Source: Halomarina ordinaria
GTDB taxonomy: Archaea; Halobacteriota; Halobacteria; Halobacteriales; Haloarculaceae
Assembly: GCF_030553305.1 (NCBI RefSeq)
Contig: NZ_JARRAH010000001.1
Location: 2,604,001 to 2,668,000, forward strand
DNA length: 64,000 nt
Reading direction: 5' to 3'
Shown here piece by piece: positions 10,722 to 18,697 of the stretch; positions within the stretch are counted from its first letter, which is position 1; the number at the start of each line of letters is the position of its first letter. The translations under genes and the position numbers were made by a program. Under the pieces are notes generated by a model that was not told the DNA's origin, did not search any database, and was given only the letters and a program-made list of their open reading frames with translations.

Positions 10722-11028
10722 GTACGACCATTTGGTGGGTATCCGCAAAAACGTTCCCCGAAATCGCTCCCGGACCCACCGTGCGGCGTGTGTCGGTGTC
10801 GGGGGTGGGCCGCGAGGGTCGGTCGAACACCGGAGTTCGTCGGCCGAGACCGGCCGCCCCACACCTTCCGTCCGCCCCGGTAGCCGTTCTCCCGTCGCAC
10901 GCCGGCCGCCCCGGATTCGTTAGGTACGGACCCTTCGCGACTTACGATGCCCGGAATCGTCCCCCCGACCGCGCGACGGTTCGTGAGCGACAAACGACAA
11001 AAACGAGACGCCCGATAGCTAGAGTGCG
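10722..11028. other. Divergent promoter region
   Basis: About 307 bases between the antitoxin gene and the Cys-rich protein gene. No coding frame is convincing. It should hold the promoters of both: an A/T-rich patch near 10741-10756 for the minus strand, and an A-rich patch near 10990-11003 for the plus strand. Confidence 0.4.
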
Positions 11029-11388
11029 ATGTCACTGACAGAGACCATCTCCCGGAACGACCGTCTGAGCGACGAACAGCGCGACTGCATCGACAACTGC
11101 CTCAGCGCCGCCGAGACCTGCGAGTGGTGCGCGGACGCGTGCATCGACGAGGGCGAGGGGATGGAGGAGTGCATCCGCCTCTGTCGAGACGTGGCGGACC
11201 TCACGGCCCTCCACGCCCGGTTCATGGCGCGCGACTCGGACTACAGTGCCGACCTCGCGGCGACCTGCGCCGACGCCTGCGAGGCGTGCGCCGACGAGTG
11301 CGAACAGCACGACCACGACCACTGCCAGGTCTGCGCGGACGTCCTCCGCGACTGCGCGGAGACCTGCCGCGAGATGGCGAGCGCGTAA
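11029..11388 (+). CDS. Cys-rich four-helix copper-binding protein (Csp-like, DUF326 type)
   Basis: A 119-residue protein with 15 cysteines, many in CxxC and CxxxC spacing along predicted amphipathic helices (CIDNCLSAAETCEWCADAC; CADACEACADEC; CQVCADVLRDCAETC). A His/Asp patch (EQHDHDHC) lies near residue 96. This is the pattern of four-helix-bundle copper-storage proteins, which bind many Cu(I) ions inside the bundle. No signal peptide is present, so it should be cytosolic. It stands alone with its own promoter region; no copper pump or regulator is adjacent. Confidence 0.8.
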   Translation: MSLTETISRNDRLSDEQRDCIDNCLSAAETCEWCADACIDEGEGMEECIRLCRDVADLTALHARFMARDSDYSADLAATCADACEACADECEQHDHDHCQVCADVLRDCAETCREMASA

Positions 11389-11464
11389 CGCGCTCGTCGG
11401 GCGGCGTGCGACGGTGTCACGTACATAGAGAACGTTTTTCGCCCGGTCGGGCGCAGTCACGCCC

Positions 11465-12055
11465 GTGTTCCCCGAGACCATCGAGACCGACCGGCTCAGC
11501 CTCGAACGCCTCACGACCGACGACGTGCTCGACCTGTACGAGCACGCGCGCGCCGGCGCGCCCCACATCGACGAGATAACGCGTCACGTCAACTGGGACC
11601 CCCACGAGACGCCCGGCGAGACCCACGAGTTCGTCGCCGCGATGGAGGAGGGGTGGGACGAACGAACCCACGCGACGTACGTCGTTCGCACGCGCGAGGG
11701 CGAACCGCTCGCGGGCGACCTCGGCGGCACGACCGGCCTCGAGTTCGACTGGGACCGTCGCAGGGCGGGCCTCGGCCTGTGGCTCCGGAAGCCGCTGTGG
11801 GGACGGGGGTACTCGGGCGAGCGCGCCGGCGCCCTCCTCGCCCTCGCCTTCGAGCGCCTCGACCTCGACCTGGTGTACGTGACCCACGACCCCGAGAACG
11901 ACGCCTCGCGCCGCGCCATCGAGAAGTACGTCGAGCGTTTCGGCGGCCGGCGCGAGGGGACGGTGCGAAACGCCCTCCAGTACGCCTCGGGGCGGGTCGC
12001 CGACGAGGTGCGCTACAGCATCTCGGGGGCGGAGTACCGCGCGAGCGTCGAGTGA
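11465..12055 (+). CDS. GNAT acetyltransferase, RimJ/RimL type
   Basis: A 196-residue N-acetyltransferase. It opens with TDRLSLERLTTDDVLDLYEH, typical of the RimJ/RimL group, and the acetyl-CoA loop is at about 118-130 (LRKPLWGRGYSGERAG), followed by NDASRRAIEKYVERFG. The start is GTG at 11465. A T-rich TATA-like box (11433-11441) lies about 28 nt upstream, which supports this codon. Substrate unknown. Confidence 0.8.
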   Translation: MFPETIETDRLSLERLTTDDVLDLYEHARAGAPHIDEITRHVNWDPHETPGETHEFVAAMEEGWDERTHATYVVRTREGEPLAGDLGGTTGLEFDWDRRRAGLGLWLRKPLWGRGYSGERAGALLALAFERLDLDLVYVTHDPENDASRRAIEKYVERFGGRREGTVRNALQYASGRVADEVRYSISGAEYRASVE

Positions 12056-12077
12056 CGGGCCCCGTCGGTGACGACCG

Positions 12078-12599
12078 TTACCTCCTCGAACGCTTCGTCC
12101 CGCCGACCGACCGGGCGACCAGCTCCGCCCACGGCTCGAAGTCGAAGCGCTCGTAGAACCGGGCGGCGCGCTCGTTCTCCGGGTCGACGTCGAGGACGAC
12201 TCGGTCGAGGGGGAGGGACTGCTCGGCCGCGTGCGCGAGCGCCGCCTCGAACAGGTCGTCCGCGAGGCCGCTCCCTCGGTACTCGGGCGCGAGGTAGAGT
12301 TCGTTGACGACGGCGGCGTCCCAGATGTAGGCGAGGTCGGCGGGGAGGAGGAAGCAGTATCCCACGGGGCCGTCGTCGTCGGCGACGAGGACGCACCCGG
12401 GGTCCCGACGGACGCAGTCGGCGACCCACTCGCGGTAGCCGGCGCGGTAGTCGTCGGTGAGTTTCCCCTCGTAGCGGGCGGCCTTCTCGTCGTCGGCGCT
12501 CCCGAGTTCGCGCTCGAAGGCGCGTTTCAGTGACCAGAGGGCGGGCCAGTCGGCGTCGTGGTCGTAAGGTCTGACGGTCGCGTCGGTCGAATCGTCCAT
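12078..12599 (-). CDS. GNAT acetyltransferase
   Basis: A 173-residue GNAT protein. The central strand and acetyl-CoA loop are visible in NELYLAPEYRGSGLADDLFE (about 97-116), with NERAARFYERFDFEPW near the end. It is convergent with the RimJ-type acetyltransferase, and the gap is 22 nt. The start at 12599 (MDDSTDATVRPYDHD) is preferred over 12626. Substrate unknown. Confidence 0.8.
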   Translation of the reverse strand: MDDSTDATVRPYDHDADWPALWSLKRAFERELGSADDEKAARYEGKLTDDYRAGYREWVADCVRRDPGCVLVADDDGPVGYCFLLPADLAYIWDAAVVNELYLAPEYRGSGLADDLFEAALAHAAEQSLPLDRVVLDVDPENERAARFYERFDFEPWAELVARSVGGTKRSRR

Positions 12600-12645
12600 G
12601 GTGGGAGGTGCCCGCGCCCCGGCCATAGCGCCCTCGATTTCCCAC

Positions 12646-13377
12646 TCAGTCGGCCGGGTCCGGCGTGACCACCTCCGGGCGGACGGTGCCGTAGGTACGC
12701 AACAGGCGTCGGCCGGCGAGTACCACGACTCCCGAGACCAGCAGGAGCAGTTCCCACCCCGAGCGGACGAGGGGGAACACGCGCTCGGTCCCCGGCGACT
12801 CCGGCCCCGGGGTCGGGTCGATGGCGCTGCCGACGTGGACCTCGTCCGAGGAGCCGAACCCGCTGGCGCCGCCGTCCTCGGTGTCGGCGTCGCTGGCGAC
12901 GTAGATGGTGCCCGCGATGGTCCCCGGTTCGGCTCCGGGCGGGAGCGTGAACGTCTGGACGAGGCCCCGTTCGGTCGAGTAGGCGATGGCGCCGTCGAGT
13001 TCGTAGAACTGGTCGTGGACGGGGTAGAGCACGTTCACCCCGCCGTTGGTGAGGTCGAGGCCGATGCCGGCGAGGACGTAGACGAGCACGCAGGCCCACG
13101 CCAGTCGAACCCCTCGTGCGCCGAAGCGTCCGGCGACGACCCCCTCCCGTCGGAGGTGGGTGTCCACGAGGAGGGCGGCGGCGAGCGCGAGCGGGACGAC
13201 GAGCGTGTGTAACAGCGCCCGGTGGGCCCCGGGGATGTAGAGGCCCGCGAGGGCGTCGAGGTCGGGAAGCACCGTCACCACGAGCACCGCGAGCGCGGCC
13301 CGCCACGTGAATCCACGGCCCAGCAGGGCCGCCCCGAGTACCAGTCCCAGCGCGACGTGTACCACCAACGAAGGCAT
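12646..13377 (-). CDS. Membrane protein of the metal-dependent hydrolase (DUF457/YdjM-like) family
   Basis: A 243-residue membrane protein. The N-terminus (SLVVHVALGLVLGAALL), the motif LPDLDALAG near residue 40 and HRALLHTLVVPL near 54-64 match the family annotated as membrane-bound metal-dependent hydrolases. Its conserved His and Asp residues are thought to bind metal. A polar region at 130-210 probably faces outside, and a final hydrophobic segment lies near 212. Enzymatic activity in this family is not established. Confidence 0.7.
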   Translation of the reverse strand: MPSLVVHVALGLVLGAALLGRGFTWRAALAVLVVTVLPDLDALAGLYIPGAHRALLHTLVVPLALAAALLVDTHLRREGVVAGRFGARGVRLAWACVLVYVLAGIGLDLTNGGVNVLYPVHDQFYELDGAIAYSTERGLVQTFTLPPGAEPGTIAGTIYVASDADTEDGGASGFGSSDEVHVGSAIDPTPGPESPGTERVFPLVRSGWELLLLVSGVVVLAGRRLLRTYGTVRPEVVTPDPAD

Positions 13378-13570
13378 CTCTGCCCCGGCTTCGAACGACG
13401 GCGGTTAGGTTATTTTTCTGCTATCCGTGACTACCTCTCCGAGTGGACTCTTTATCCGGGCGTGTGGTCGACCGGTCGGGGACTGCAAGCCCCGCTTACG
13501 CCGGCGCTCCGTGGACCGGTTCCCGCCGCGCTCGGCGTGAAATCGTATCGAAAATAGAGAATGTCGGGCT

Positions 13571-14713
13571 CTACAGCTCGTTGAGCTTCCGGAGGAGCTG
13601 GCCGCGGTACTGCTCGTCGCTCTCGATGCCCTTCATCTCGATGACGTTGCGTTCGAGGCGGTCGAGCGCGACGCGGAAGGCGGACTCGGCGCCGTAGCCC
13701 TCGCCGGAGCCGGCGACCTGCCCGTGGCTGGTCCGGAGGCGGATCTGGCACTGGATGAGGGGCGTGCCGCGGAGTTTCTCCTTGTGGCGGTGGAACCGCA
13801 CGTGGGCGTGCTGGACGGACATCCGCTGGTACTTCTCGACGACCGACTCGATGCTCTGGCGTATCTCGTCGCGGGTGAGCGTGTCGAGCAGGTCGATGTT
13901 CGTTATCTGGACGTCCATGTGCTCCTCCTCGGTGTAGGTGAGCGCGCGGAGGACGTCCGTCTTGGTGAGGATGCCCGCCGGGAGGCTGTCGTCGTACTCG
14001 GGGGTGACGACGAGGCCGGCGTAGTCCATCTCGAACATGAGCTCGACCGCCTCGTCGACCGTCGACTCGATGTCGATGGTCGTCACGGGGCTGGCCATCA
14101 CGTCGTACACCGGGATGTCGAGGATGCGCTCGATGTCGCCCGCCCGGTCGCCCTGCGTCGGCTTGTCCATGTTACGGACGACGACGTCGACGATGTCGTG
14201 GGTGGTCACCATCCCCGTCAGGCGGCCGTTCTCGTTGACCACGGGGAGCCGGGAGACGCCGTTCTCGCGCAGGAGGTTGATGGCCCGACCGACGTGGGTG
14301 TCCTCCGTGACGGTGACGATGTCCTTGGTGAATATCTGGTCGACGGTGAGCACCGAGAGGTTCTCGACGACGGCCTCCAGGATGGCGTCGGCGGTGACGA
14401 TGCCCCAGAGCCCGTCGCCCTCGAAGACGGGGGCGACCTTCGTGTCGCCCTCGACGAGCATGCGCGCGACCTCGCGGACGTCGGTAGTTCGGTCTACTTT
14501 CGGCGCGGACTTCGTCATCGCCGCGGCCTTCATGTCGTCTTCGACGTGCGACTGAAGCAACTGCTGCTGGGTGATGACGCCCTTGTACCCGCCGTCGTTG
14601 GTGACGATGACGCCCTTCGGGTTCTCGTGTTCGAATATCGAACGAACCTTGGAGAGGCGTTTTTCTCCGTCCACCTCGACGAACTCCCGGGTCGCGATGT
14701 CTGCGATGTCCAT
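13571..14713 (-). CDS. Four-CBS-domain protein fused to an HPF/RaiA-like ribosome-binding domain
   Basis: A 380-residue soluble protein. Four CBS repeats occupy about 1-55, 62-115, 122-180 and 203-262, for example GVSRLPVVNENGRLTGMVTT and YAGLVVTPEY. Residues 266-361 then resemble the S30AE (HPF/RaiA) fold: MDVQITNIDLLDTLTRDEIR, a helix SIESVVEKYQRM, alternating strands, and a final helix ALDRLERNVIEMKG. CBS pairs bind adenine nucleotides, and HPF domains bind the small ribosomal subunit in dormancy. I infer a nucleotide-sensing hibernation factor. The ATG at 14713 starts the first CBS domain (MDIADIATREFVEVDGEKRL). The fold calls are by eye. Confidence 0.75.
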   Translation of the reverse strand: MDIADIATREFVEVDGEKRLSKVRSIFEHENPKGVIVTNDGGYKGVITQQQLLQSHVEDDMKAAAMTKSAPKVDRTTDVREVARMLVEGDTKVAPVFEGDGLWGIVTADAILEAVVENLSVLTVDQIFTKDIVTVTEDTHVGRAINLLRENGVSRLPVVNENGRLTGMVTTHDIVDVVVRNMDKPTQGDRAGDIERILDIPVYDVMASPVTTIDIESTVDEAVELMFEMDYAGLVVTPEYDDSLPAGILTKTDVLRALTYTEEEHMDVQITNIDLLDTLTRDEIRQSIESVVEKYQRMSVQHAHVRFHRHKEKLRGTPLIQCQIRLRTSHGQVAGSGEGYGAESAFRVALDRLERNVIEMKGIESDEQYRGQLLRKLNEL

Positions 14714-14821
14714 AGTTCTCTCCGTGTCACCCTTCCGCACCCGACGTTATCAAGGTTGGCGCGGGGGCAGCGCTGTCCGTCAGCCCCGTGACGATTTGTC
14801 TCCGGAGACCGGAGGCGAACT

Positions 14822-15139
14822 ATGGTGGACATCTCCGTCTTCGGCCCCTACACGTACCTCGTGACCGAACTCCTCTGGGGCGTCGTCGCCGTCGCGCTCG
14901 TGTCCTACGCGGACGCCTGGCGCGAGGCCGCCCGGACCACGCTCGTCCTCTACCCCGCCGCCTACGTCTGGGACTGGTATACCCTCCACGTCGGCGTCTT
15001 CGAAATCCCGCTCCGGACCGGCGTCGACCTGCTCGGCATCCCCGTCGAGGAGCACATCTTCATGCTGCTCATCCCGACGATGGTCGTCGGCGCGCACGAG
15101 ACGCTCGCGAAGGTCCTCGACGACCCCGACGACCGGTAA
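14822..15139 (+). CDS. Single-repeat lycopene-cyclase-domain membrane protein
   Basis: A 105-residue protein with three hydrophobic segments. YPAAYVWDWYTLHVGVF (44-60) and the motif IPVEEHIFMLLIPT (73-86) match one repeat of the CrtYc/CrtYd/CarR-type lycopene cyclase domain, including the PxEE motif at 74-77. Haloarchaeal lycopene cyclase usually carries two such repeats in one chain of about twice this length. This protein may be half of a heterodimer or may have another role. No carotenoid gene is adjacent. Confidence 0.7.
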   Translation: MVDISVFGPYTYLVTELLWGVVAVALVSYADAWREAARTTLVLYPAAYVWDWYTLHVGVFEIPLRTGVDLLGIPVEEHIFMLLIPTMVVGAHETLAKVLDDPDDR

Positions 15140-15144
15140 CGACG

Positions 15145-16386
15145 TCAGCCGAGCGTCGACGGCGCCGGGACCGCGATGCCGTACTTGTTGTCCTCCATCG
15201 TCTTCCGGACCACCTCGAGGTCGCTCGAGAGGCCGGGGTAGGAGCCGGTCATCGTCAGCGCGACCATCACGTGTAACCGCGCCTTCCACGCGGGCAGGTC
15301 CTCCATGACGACGATGTCACCCGTCCGGTCGTCGTCGTACCCCGGGTTCAGCGGCGCCCAGTGGACGCGCGTGCTGCGGGCGACGGGAATCCCCGCCTCC
15401 AGGGCGGCCTCCGTCGCCTCCGTGATGGCCGGCGAGACGCCGCCGCCGAAGCCCGTCGCGAGTACGACGGCCCCGTCGACGTGGTAGTCGCCGGCGACCG
15501 CCTGCTCGAGGGTGTACGACTCCGCGCCCGCCCCGTGCGTGACGATGGGGACGGTCATGTCGGGGACGGCGTCCAGGTCGCAGTGCGAGAGGTTCGCGGA
15601 GTAACTACCCGGTTCGCGGTAGAGCACGAGTTCGTTGTCGGTGAAGTAACCGATGGGACCGGCCGGCCCGGACTCGAACGTCTCGACCTTCGTCGTCCAC
15701 GTCTTGGTCACGTCGCGCGCCGCGTGGATGGTGTCGTTCAGGACGACGTAGACCCCACAGGGTTCGTCGTCCAGGTGGAACTCCGTCCGGGTGAGCATCC
15801 TGACGGCCGTGAGCAGGTTCGCCGGGCCGTCGGCGCTCGTCGCGTCGGAGGGCCGCATCGCCCCGACGAACGCCACCGGGATGTCGAGGTCGAGCACCAG
15901 GTCGTTGAAGAACGCGTCCTCCTCGATGGCGTCGGTCCCGTGGGTGACGATGACGCCGTCGACGCCGTCGGCCTCGGCGCGCATCGCCTCCTTCGCCACC
16001 GCGACGTAGTCCTCGACCAGCAGGCTCGAACTCCCCTTCTGGGCGACCTGCACGAAGTCGACGTTCACGAAGTACTCCAGTTCGGGGACCGCCGCCACGA
16101 TGGCCTCGGCCTGGTTGGCGAGGGAGTAGCCGCCGTCCTCGGCCGCCTCCTGCGAACTCGCGATGGTCCCCCCGGTGCCGACGACCCGGATGGTGGGCCG
16201 GTCGCCCTCCGCCGGGAGGTCCCGTTCGGTGAGCTGACTCCCCTCCGGGTCCGCCGCCGCCGAACCCGCCAGCAAGCCGGCGCCGCCAGCCACTCCCGCA
16301 AGTTTCAGAAATTCTCTCCTGTTCGGCATGAAACTGCCACTTTTCTCGTCTTCTGCTGCCCGAGTGCTCGGTTTTTCGCCTGACAT
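15145..16386 (-). CDS. Tat-exported type II asparaginase
   Basis: A 413-residue hydrolase that should convert asparagine to aspartate outside the membrane. Residues 20-45 form a Tat signal (NRREFLKLAGVAGGAGLLAG). The catalytic motifs are present: VVGTGGTIASSQ with T74 as nucleophile, and VIVTHGTDAIEEDAFF for the second Thr-Asp pair. A TATA box 28 nt upstream of the ATG at 16386 supports the longer start; a shorter start at 16329 (MPNRREFLKL) is possible. It may feed on external peptides or nitrogen sources. Confidence 0.88.
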   Translation of the reverse strand: MSGEKPSTRAAEDEKSGSFMPNRREFLKLAGVAGGAGLLAGSAAADPEGSQLTERDLPAEGDRPTIRVVGTGGTIASSQEAAEDGGYSLANQAEAIVAAVPELEYFVNVDFVQVAQKGSSSLLVEDYVAVAKEAMRAEADGVDGVIVTHGTDAIEEDAFFNDLVLDLDIPVAFVGAMRPSDATSADGPANLLTAVRMLTRTEFHLDDEPCGVYVVLNDTIHAARDVTKTWTTKVETFESGPAGPIGYFTDNELVLYREPGSYSANLSHCDLDAVPDMTVPIVTHGAGAESYTLEQAVAGDYHVDGAVVLATGFGGGVSPAITEATEAALEAGIPVARSTRVHWAPLNPGYDDDRTGDIVVMEDLPAWKARLHVMVALTMTGSYPGLSSDLEVVRKTMEDNKYGIAVPAPSTLG

Positions 16387-16410
16387 ACGACCGCACCAAC
16401 GAGATTCAGG

Positions 16411-16417
16411 ATATAAA
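16411..16417 (-). promoter_or_regulatory. TATA box of the asparaginase gene
   Basis: On the minus strand TTTATAT is centred 28 nt before the ATG at 16386, a strong leaderless promoter. It supports the longer N-terminus ahead of the Tat signal. Confidence 0.65.
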
Positions 16418-16684
16418 CGTTGTGTTGTATGAAATACTACGACGCTTAGTTAGACATACACGGTGAATCGATATTAATTTTCTATACTCCGTCGAATTTC
16501 ACGACCGGACCACACGTGTTCGTACCGTCCCCCGTCGGCTCGCTCCGATGGAGCACGGCCTGCTTCGAACCGGGGTCGTTCCGTGCACGTTCGGTCGCTC
16601 CCGAGTCCGACCGACCAGAACCGTGTGCCGCGATGCAACCGGTCGCTCCGTTCTCGGGTGTTGTGCCGTGAGAATGGGTCTGGA

Positions 16685-16737
16685 GCGGATTTGACCCACG
16701 GCCGCTCGCTTCCGCTCGCTCTCTGGGTCAAATCCGC
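16685..16737. repeat. 14-bp inverted repeat
   Basis: Perfect arms gcggatttgaccca (16685-16698) and tgggtcaaatccgc (16724-16737) flank a 25-nt CGCTCG-rich loop. The arm on the minus strand resembles a tRNA T-arm (GGGTCAAATCC). Possible terminator, REP-like element or relic of a tRNA end. Confidence 0.7.
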
Positions 16738-16751
16738 CTGTGCCGCTATTC

Positions 16752-16793
16752 GGTGGCGCTGACTCCTCGCTTCGCTCGTCGTGTTGCGCCACC
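16752..16793. repeat. 8-bp inverted repeat just after tRNA-Val
   Basis: Arms ggtggcgc (16752-16759) and gcgccacc (16786-16793) flank a 26-nt loop. In the direction of the tRNA transcript it starts 6 nt after the tRNA 3' end. Confidence 0.55.
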
Positions 16794-16798
16794 AGAAG

Positions 16799-16873
16799 TG
16801 GGTTGGGGCAGATTTGAACTGCCGACCTCCTCCATGTCAAGGAGGTGTCATAACCAGCCTAGACCACCAACCC
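16799..16873 (-). tRNA. tRNA-Val (GAC)
   Basis: A 75-nt cloverleaf on the minus strand. The acceptor arms GGGTTGG and CCAACCC pair, with discriminator A. The anticodon arm is CCTCC-TTGACAT-GGAGG, giving anticodon GAC, which reads GUC valine codons. The T-arm is GGCAG-TTCAAAT-CTGCC. No intron and no encoded CCA. It is divergent from the trp operon. Confidence 0.95.
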
Positions 16874-17019
16874 GCGCTTGCGTGCATTTCCCGATACCCG
16901 ACAGGGATACTTGAACCTTTCCGAACGCCGTCGGGCGTGTAGCGGCCTCGCACGTTCGGTCCGACCGAGGGGTCCCCTCGTCTCCGACAGGTTCATTACG
17001 ATGCACAGGTTTGTACGTC

Positions 17020-17026
17020 ATATACC
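17020..17026 (+). promoter_or_regulatory. TATA box of the trpDFEG operon
   Basis: ATATACC is centred about 28 nt before the ATG at 17051, consistent with a leaderless trpD transcript. The sequence just upstream (around 16990-17015) is a candidate operator region, but I see no clear repeat. Confidence 0.55.
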
Positions 17027-17050
17027 AATAATCGACATCGGTACCCACCC

Positions 17051-18067
17051 ATGATTGACTACATCGAGCGCGTCACCGACGGCGCGGACCTGACACAGGC
17101 GGAGGCACGGGAGGCGGCCACGGCGGTGTTCGACGGGGCGACCGAGGCGCAGATCGGCGCGCTGCTGGCCGCCCTCCGCGCCAAGGGCGAGACCGAGGCG
17201 GAGATAGCGGGCTTCGCACAGGGGATGCGCGACGCGGCGCTGACCATCTCGCCCGACCGCTCGCCGCTGGTCGACACCTGCGGCACCGGGGGCGACGACT
17301 ACGACACCATCAACGTCTCGACGACCAGCGCCATCGTCGCCAGCGGCGCGGGCGTCCCCGTCGCCAAACACGGCAACTACTCCGTCTCCTCCTCCTCGGG
17401 GAGCGCCGACGTGCTCACCGAGGTGGGCGTGGAGGTGGACGCCGACCCCGAGGCCGTCGAGGCCGCCATCGAGGCCGACGGCATCGGCTTCATGCTCGCA
17501 CCCGTCTTCCACCCCGCGATGAAGGCCGTCATCGGCCCGCGCAAGGAACTCGGTATCCGGACGCTGTTCAACGTGCTCGGCCCGCTGACGAACCCCGCCG
17601 GGGCGGACGCGCAGGTGGTCGGCGTCTACGACGCGGACCTCGTTCCGGTGCTCGCCCGGGCGCTCGCGAACCTCCCCGTCGAGCGCGCGCTCGTCGTCCA
17701 CGGCGACGGCATGGACGAGTTCTGTCTCCACGGCGAGTCCGTCGTCGCCGAGGTGGACGGCGAGACCATCGAGCAGTACACCCTCACGCCCGCGGACGTC
17801 GGCCTCGACGCCGCGCCGGTCGAGGCCGTCGCCGGCGGCACGCCGAGCGAGAACGCCGCCGCGCTCCGGGGCATCGTCGAGGGCGACGTGACCGGCCCCA
17901 AGCGCGACGTCATCCTGCTCAACGCGGGGGCGGCCGTCTACGTCGCGGGCGAGGCCGACACCGTCGCGGCGGGCGTCGAGCGCGCCCGCGAGGCCATCGA
18001 CTCCGGCGCCGCCGCCGCGAAACTGGACGACCTCCGGACGGGCGTCTCGGTCCCCCCCTCGACCTGA
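17051..18067 (+). CDS. trpD: Anthranilate phosphoribosyltransferase
   Basis: A 338-residue enzyme of tryptophan synthesis that joins anthranilate to PRPP. The family motifs are all present: DTCGTGGDD (75-83), PVAKHGNYSVSSSSGSADVL, FHPAMKAVIGPRKELGIRT and NVLGPLTNPAGA. It heads a four-gene operon; its TGA overlaps the trpF ATG by one base. Compare the diverged paralogue at 61249, which lacks these motifs. Confidence 0.96.
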   Translation: MIDYIERVTDGADLTQAEAREAATAVFDGATEAQIGALLAALRAKGETEAEIAGFAQGMRDAALTISPDRSPLVDTCGTGGDDYDTINVSTTSAIVASGAGVPVAKHGNYSVSSSSGSADVLTEVGVEVDADPEAVEAAIEADGIGFMLAPVFHPAMKAVIGPRKELGIRTLFNVLGPLTNPAGADAQVVGVYDADLVPVLARALANLPVERALVVHGDGMDEFCLHGESVVAEVDGETIEQYTLTPADVGLDAAPVEAVAGGTPSENAAALRGIVEGDVTGPKRDVILLNAGAAVYVAGEADTVAAGVERAREAIDSGAAAAKLDDLRTGVSVPPST

Positions 18068-18696
18068 TGGCGCGCGTGAAACTCTGCGGCATCACGACCG
18101 CCAGCGACCGCGACGCCGCCGTCGCGGCCGGCGCCGACGCCCTCGGCTTCATCAGCGAGGTGTCGGTCGACACCCACCGCGAACTCCTGCCCGAGGACGC
18201 CGCGGCGCTCGTCGCGAGCACCCCGCCGTTCGTCACGACGACGCTCGTGACGATGCCCGACTCGCCCGCGGCGGGCGCCGACCTCGTCGCGCGCGTCCGG
18301 CCGGACGTCGTGCAGGTCCACGGCCTCTCGCCGGCCGACATCGAGACGCTCGCCGCGGCCGTGGACGCCCGGGTCGTCGCGGCCGTCGGCGCCGACGAGC
18401 CCGACGTCGTCGCGTACGCCGACGGCGCGGATGCCCTCCTCGTCGACACGCCCGCGACGGACGGGGGCGGCGGCACCGGCGAGACACACGACTGGGCGCG
18501 CACCCGGTCGGTCGTCGAGGACCTCGACACCCCGGTGGTCCTCGCGGGGGGACTGACCCCGGCGAACGTCGGCGAGGCCGTCGCCAGCGTCGACCCCTAC
18601 GCCGTCGACGTGGCGAGCGGCGTCGAGGGACCGGACGGCCGGAAGGACGACGCGGCGATGCGGGCGTTCGTCGCCGGCGCGCGGGGGGCGGTCTGA
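18067..18696 (+). CDS. trpF: Phosphoribosylanthranilate isomerase
   Basis: A 209-residue TIM-barrel enzyme for the next step of tryptophan synthesis. VKLCGITTASDRDAAVAAGA at the N-terminus carries the catalytic Cys, VQVHGLSPADIETL sits mid-barrel, and VLAGGLTPANVGEAV with VDVASGVEG near the end is the phosphate-binding part. It is coupled to trpD (TGATG) and separated from trpE by one base. Confidence 0.95.
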   Translation: MARVKLCGITTASDRDAAVAAGADALGFISEVSVDTHRELLPEDAAALVASTPPFVTTTLVTMPDSPAAGADLVARVRPDVVQVHGLSPADIETLAAAVDARVVAAVGADEPDVVAYADGADALLVDTPATDGGGGTGETHDWARTRSVVEDLDTPVVLAGGLTPANVGEAVASVDPYAVDVASGVEGPDGRKDDAAMRAFVAGARGAV

Positions 18697-18697
18697 G

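Larger units (their letters stand above)
16387..16798. other. Intergenic region downstream of tRNA-Val
   Basis: About 410 bases with no convincing coding frame. It holds the asparaginase promoter at its left end, an AT-rich patch (16430-16495), and two large inverted repeats close to the tRNA 3' end, described separately. Confidence 0.5.

Noticed and set aside
16387-16798. Genomic island or provirus at tRNA-Val
   Set aside because: No integrase, no repeated tRNA 3' end of useful length and normal genes on both sides.
16990-17050. Attenuator or leader peptide before trpD
   Set aside because: The TATA box leaves no room for a leader and I see no Trp-rich short frame.
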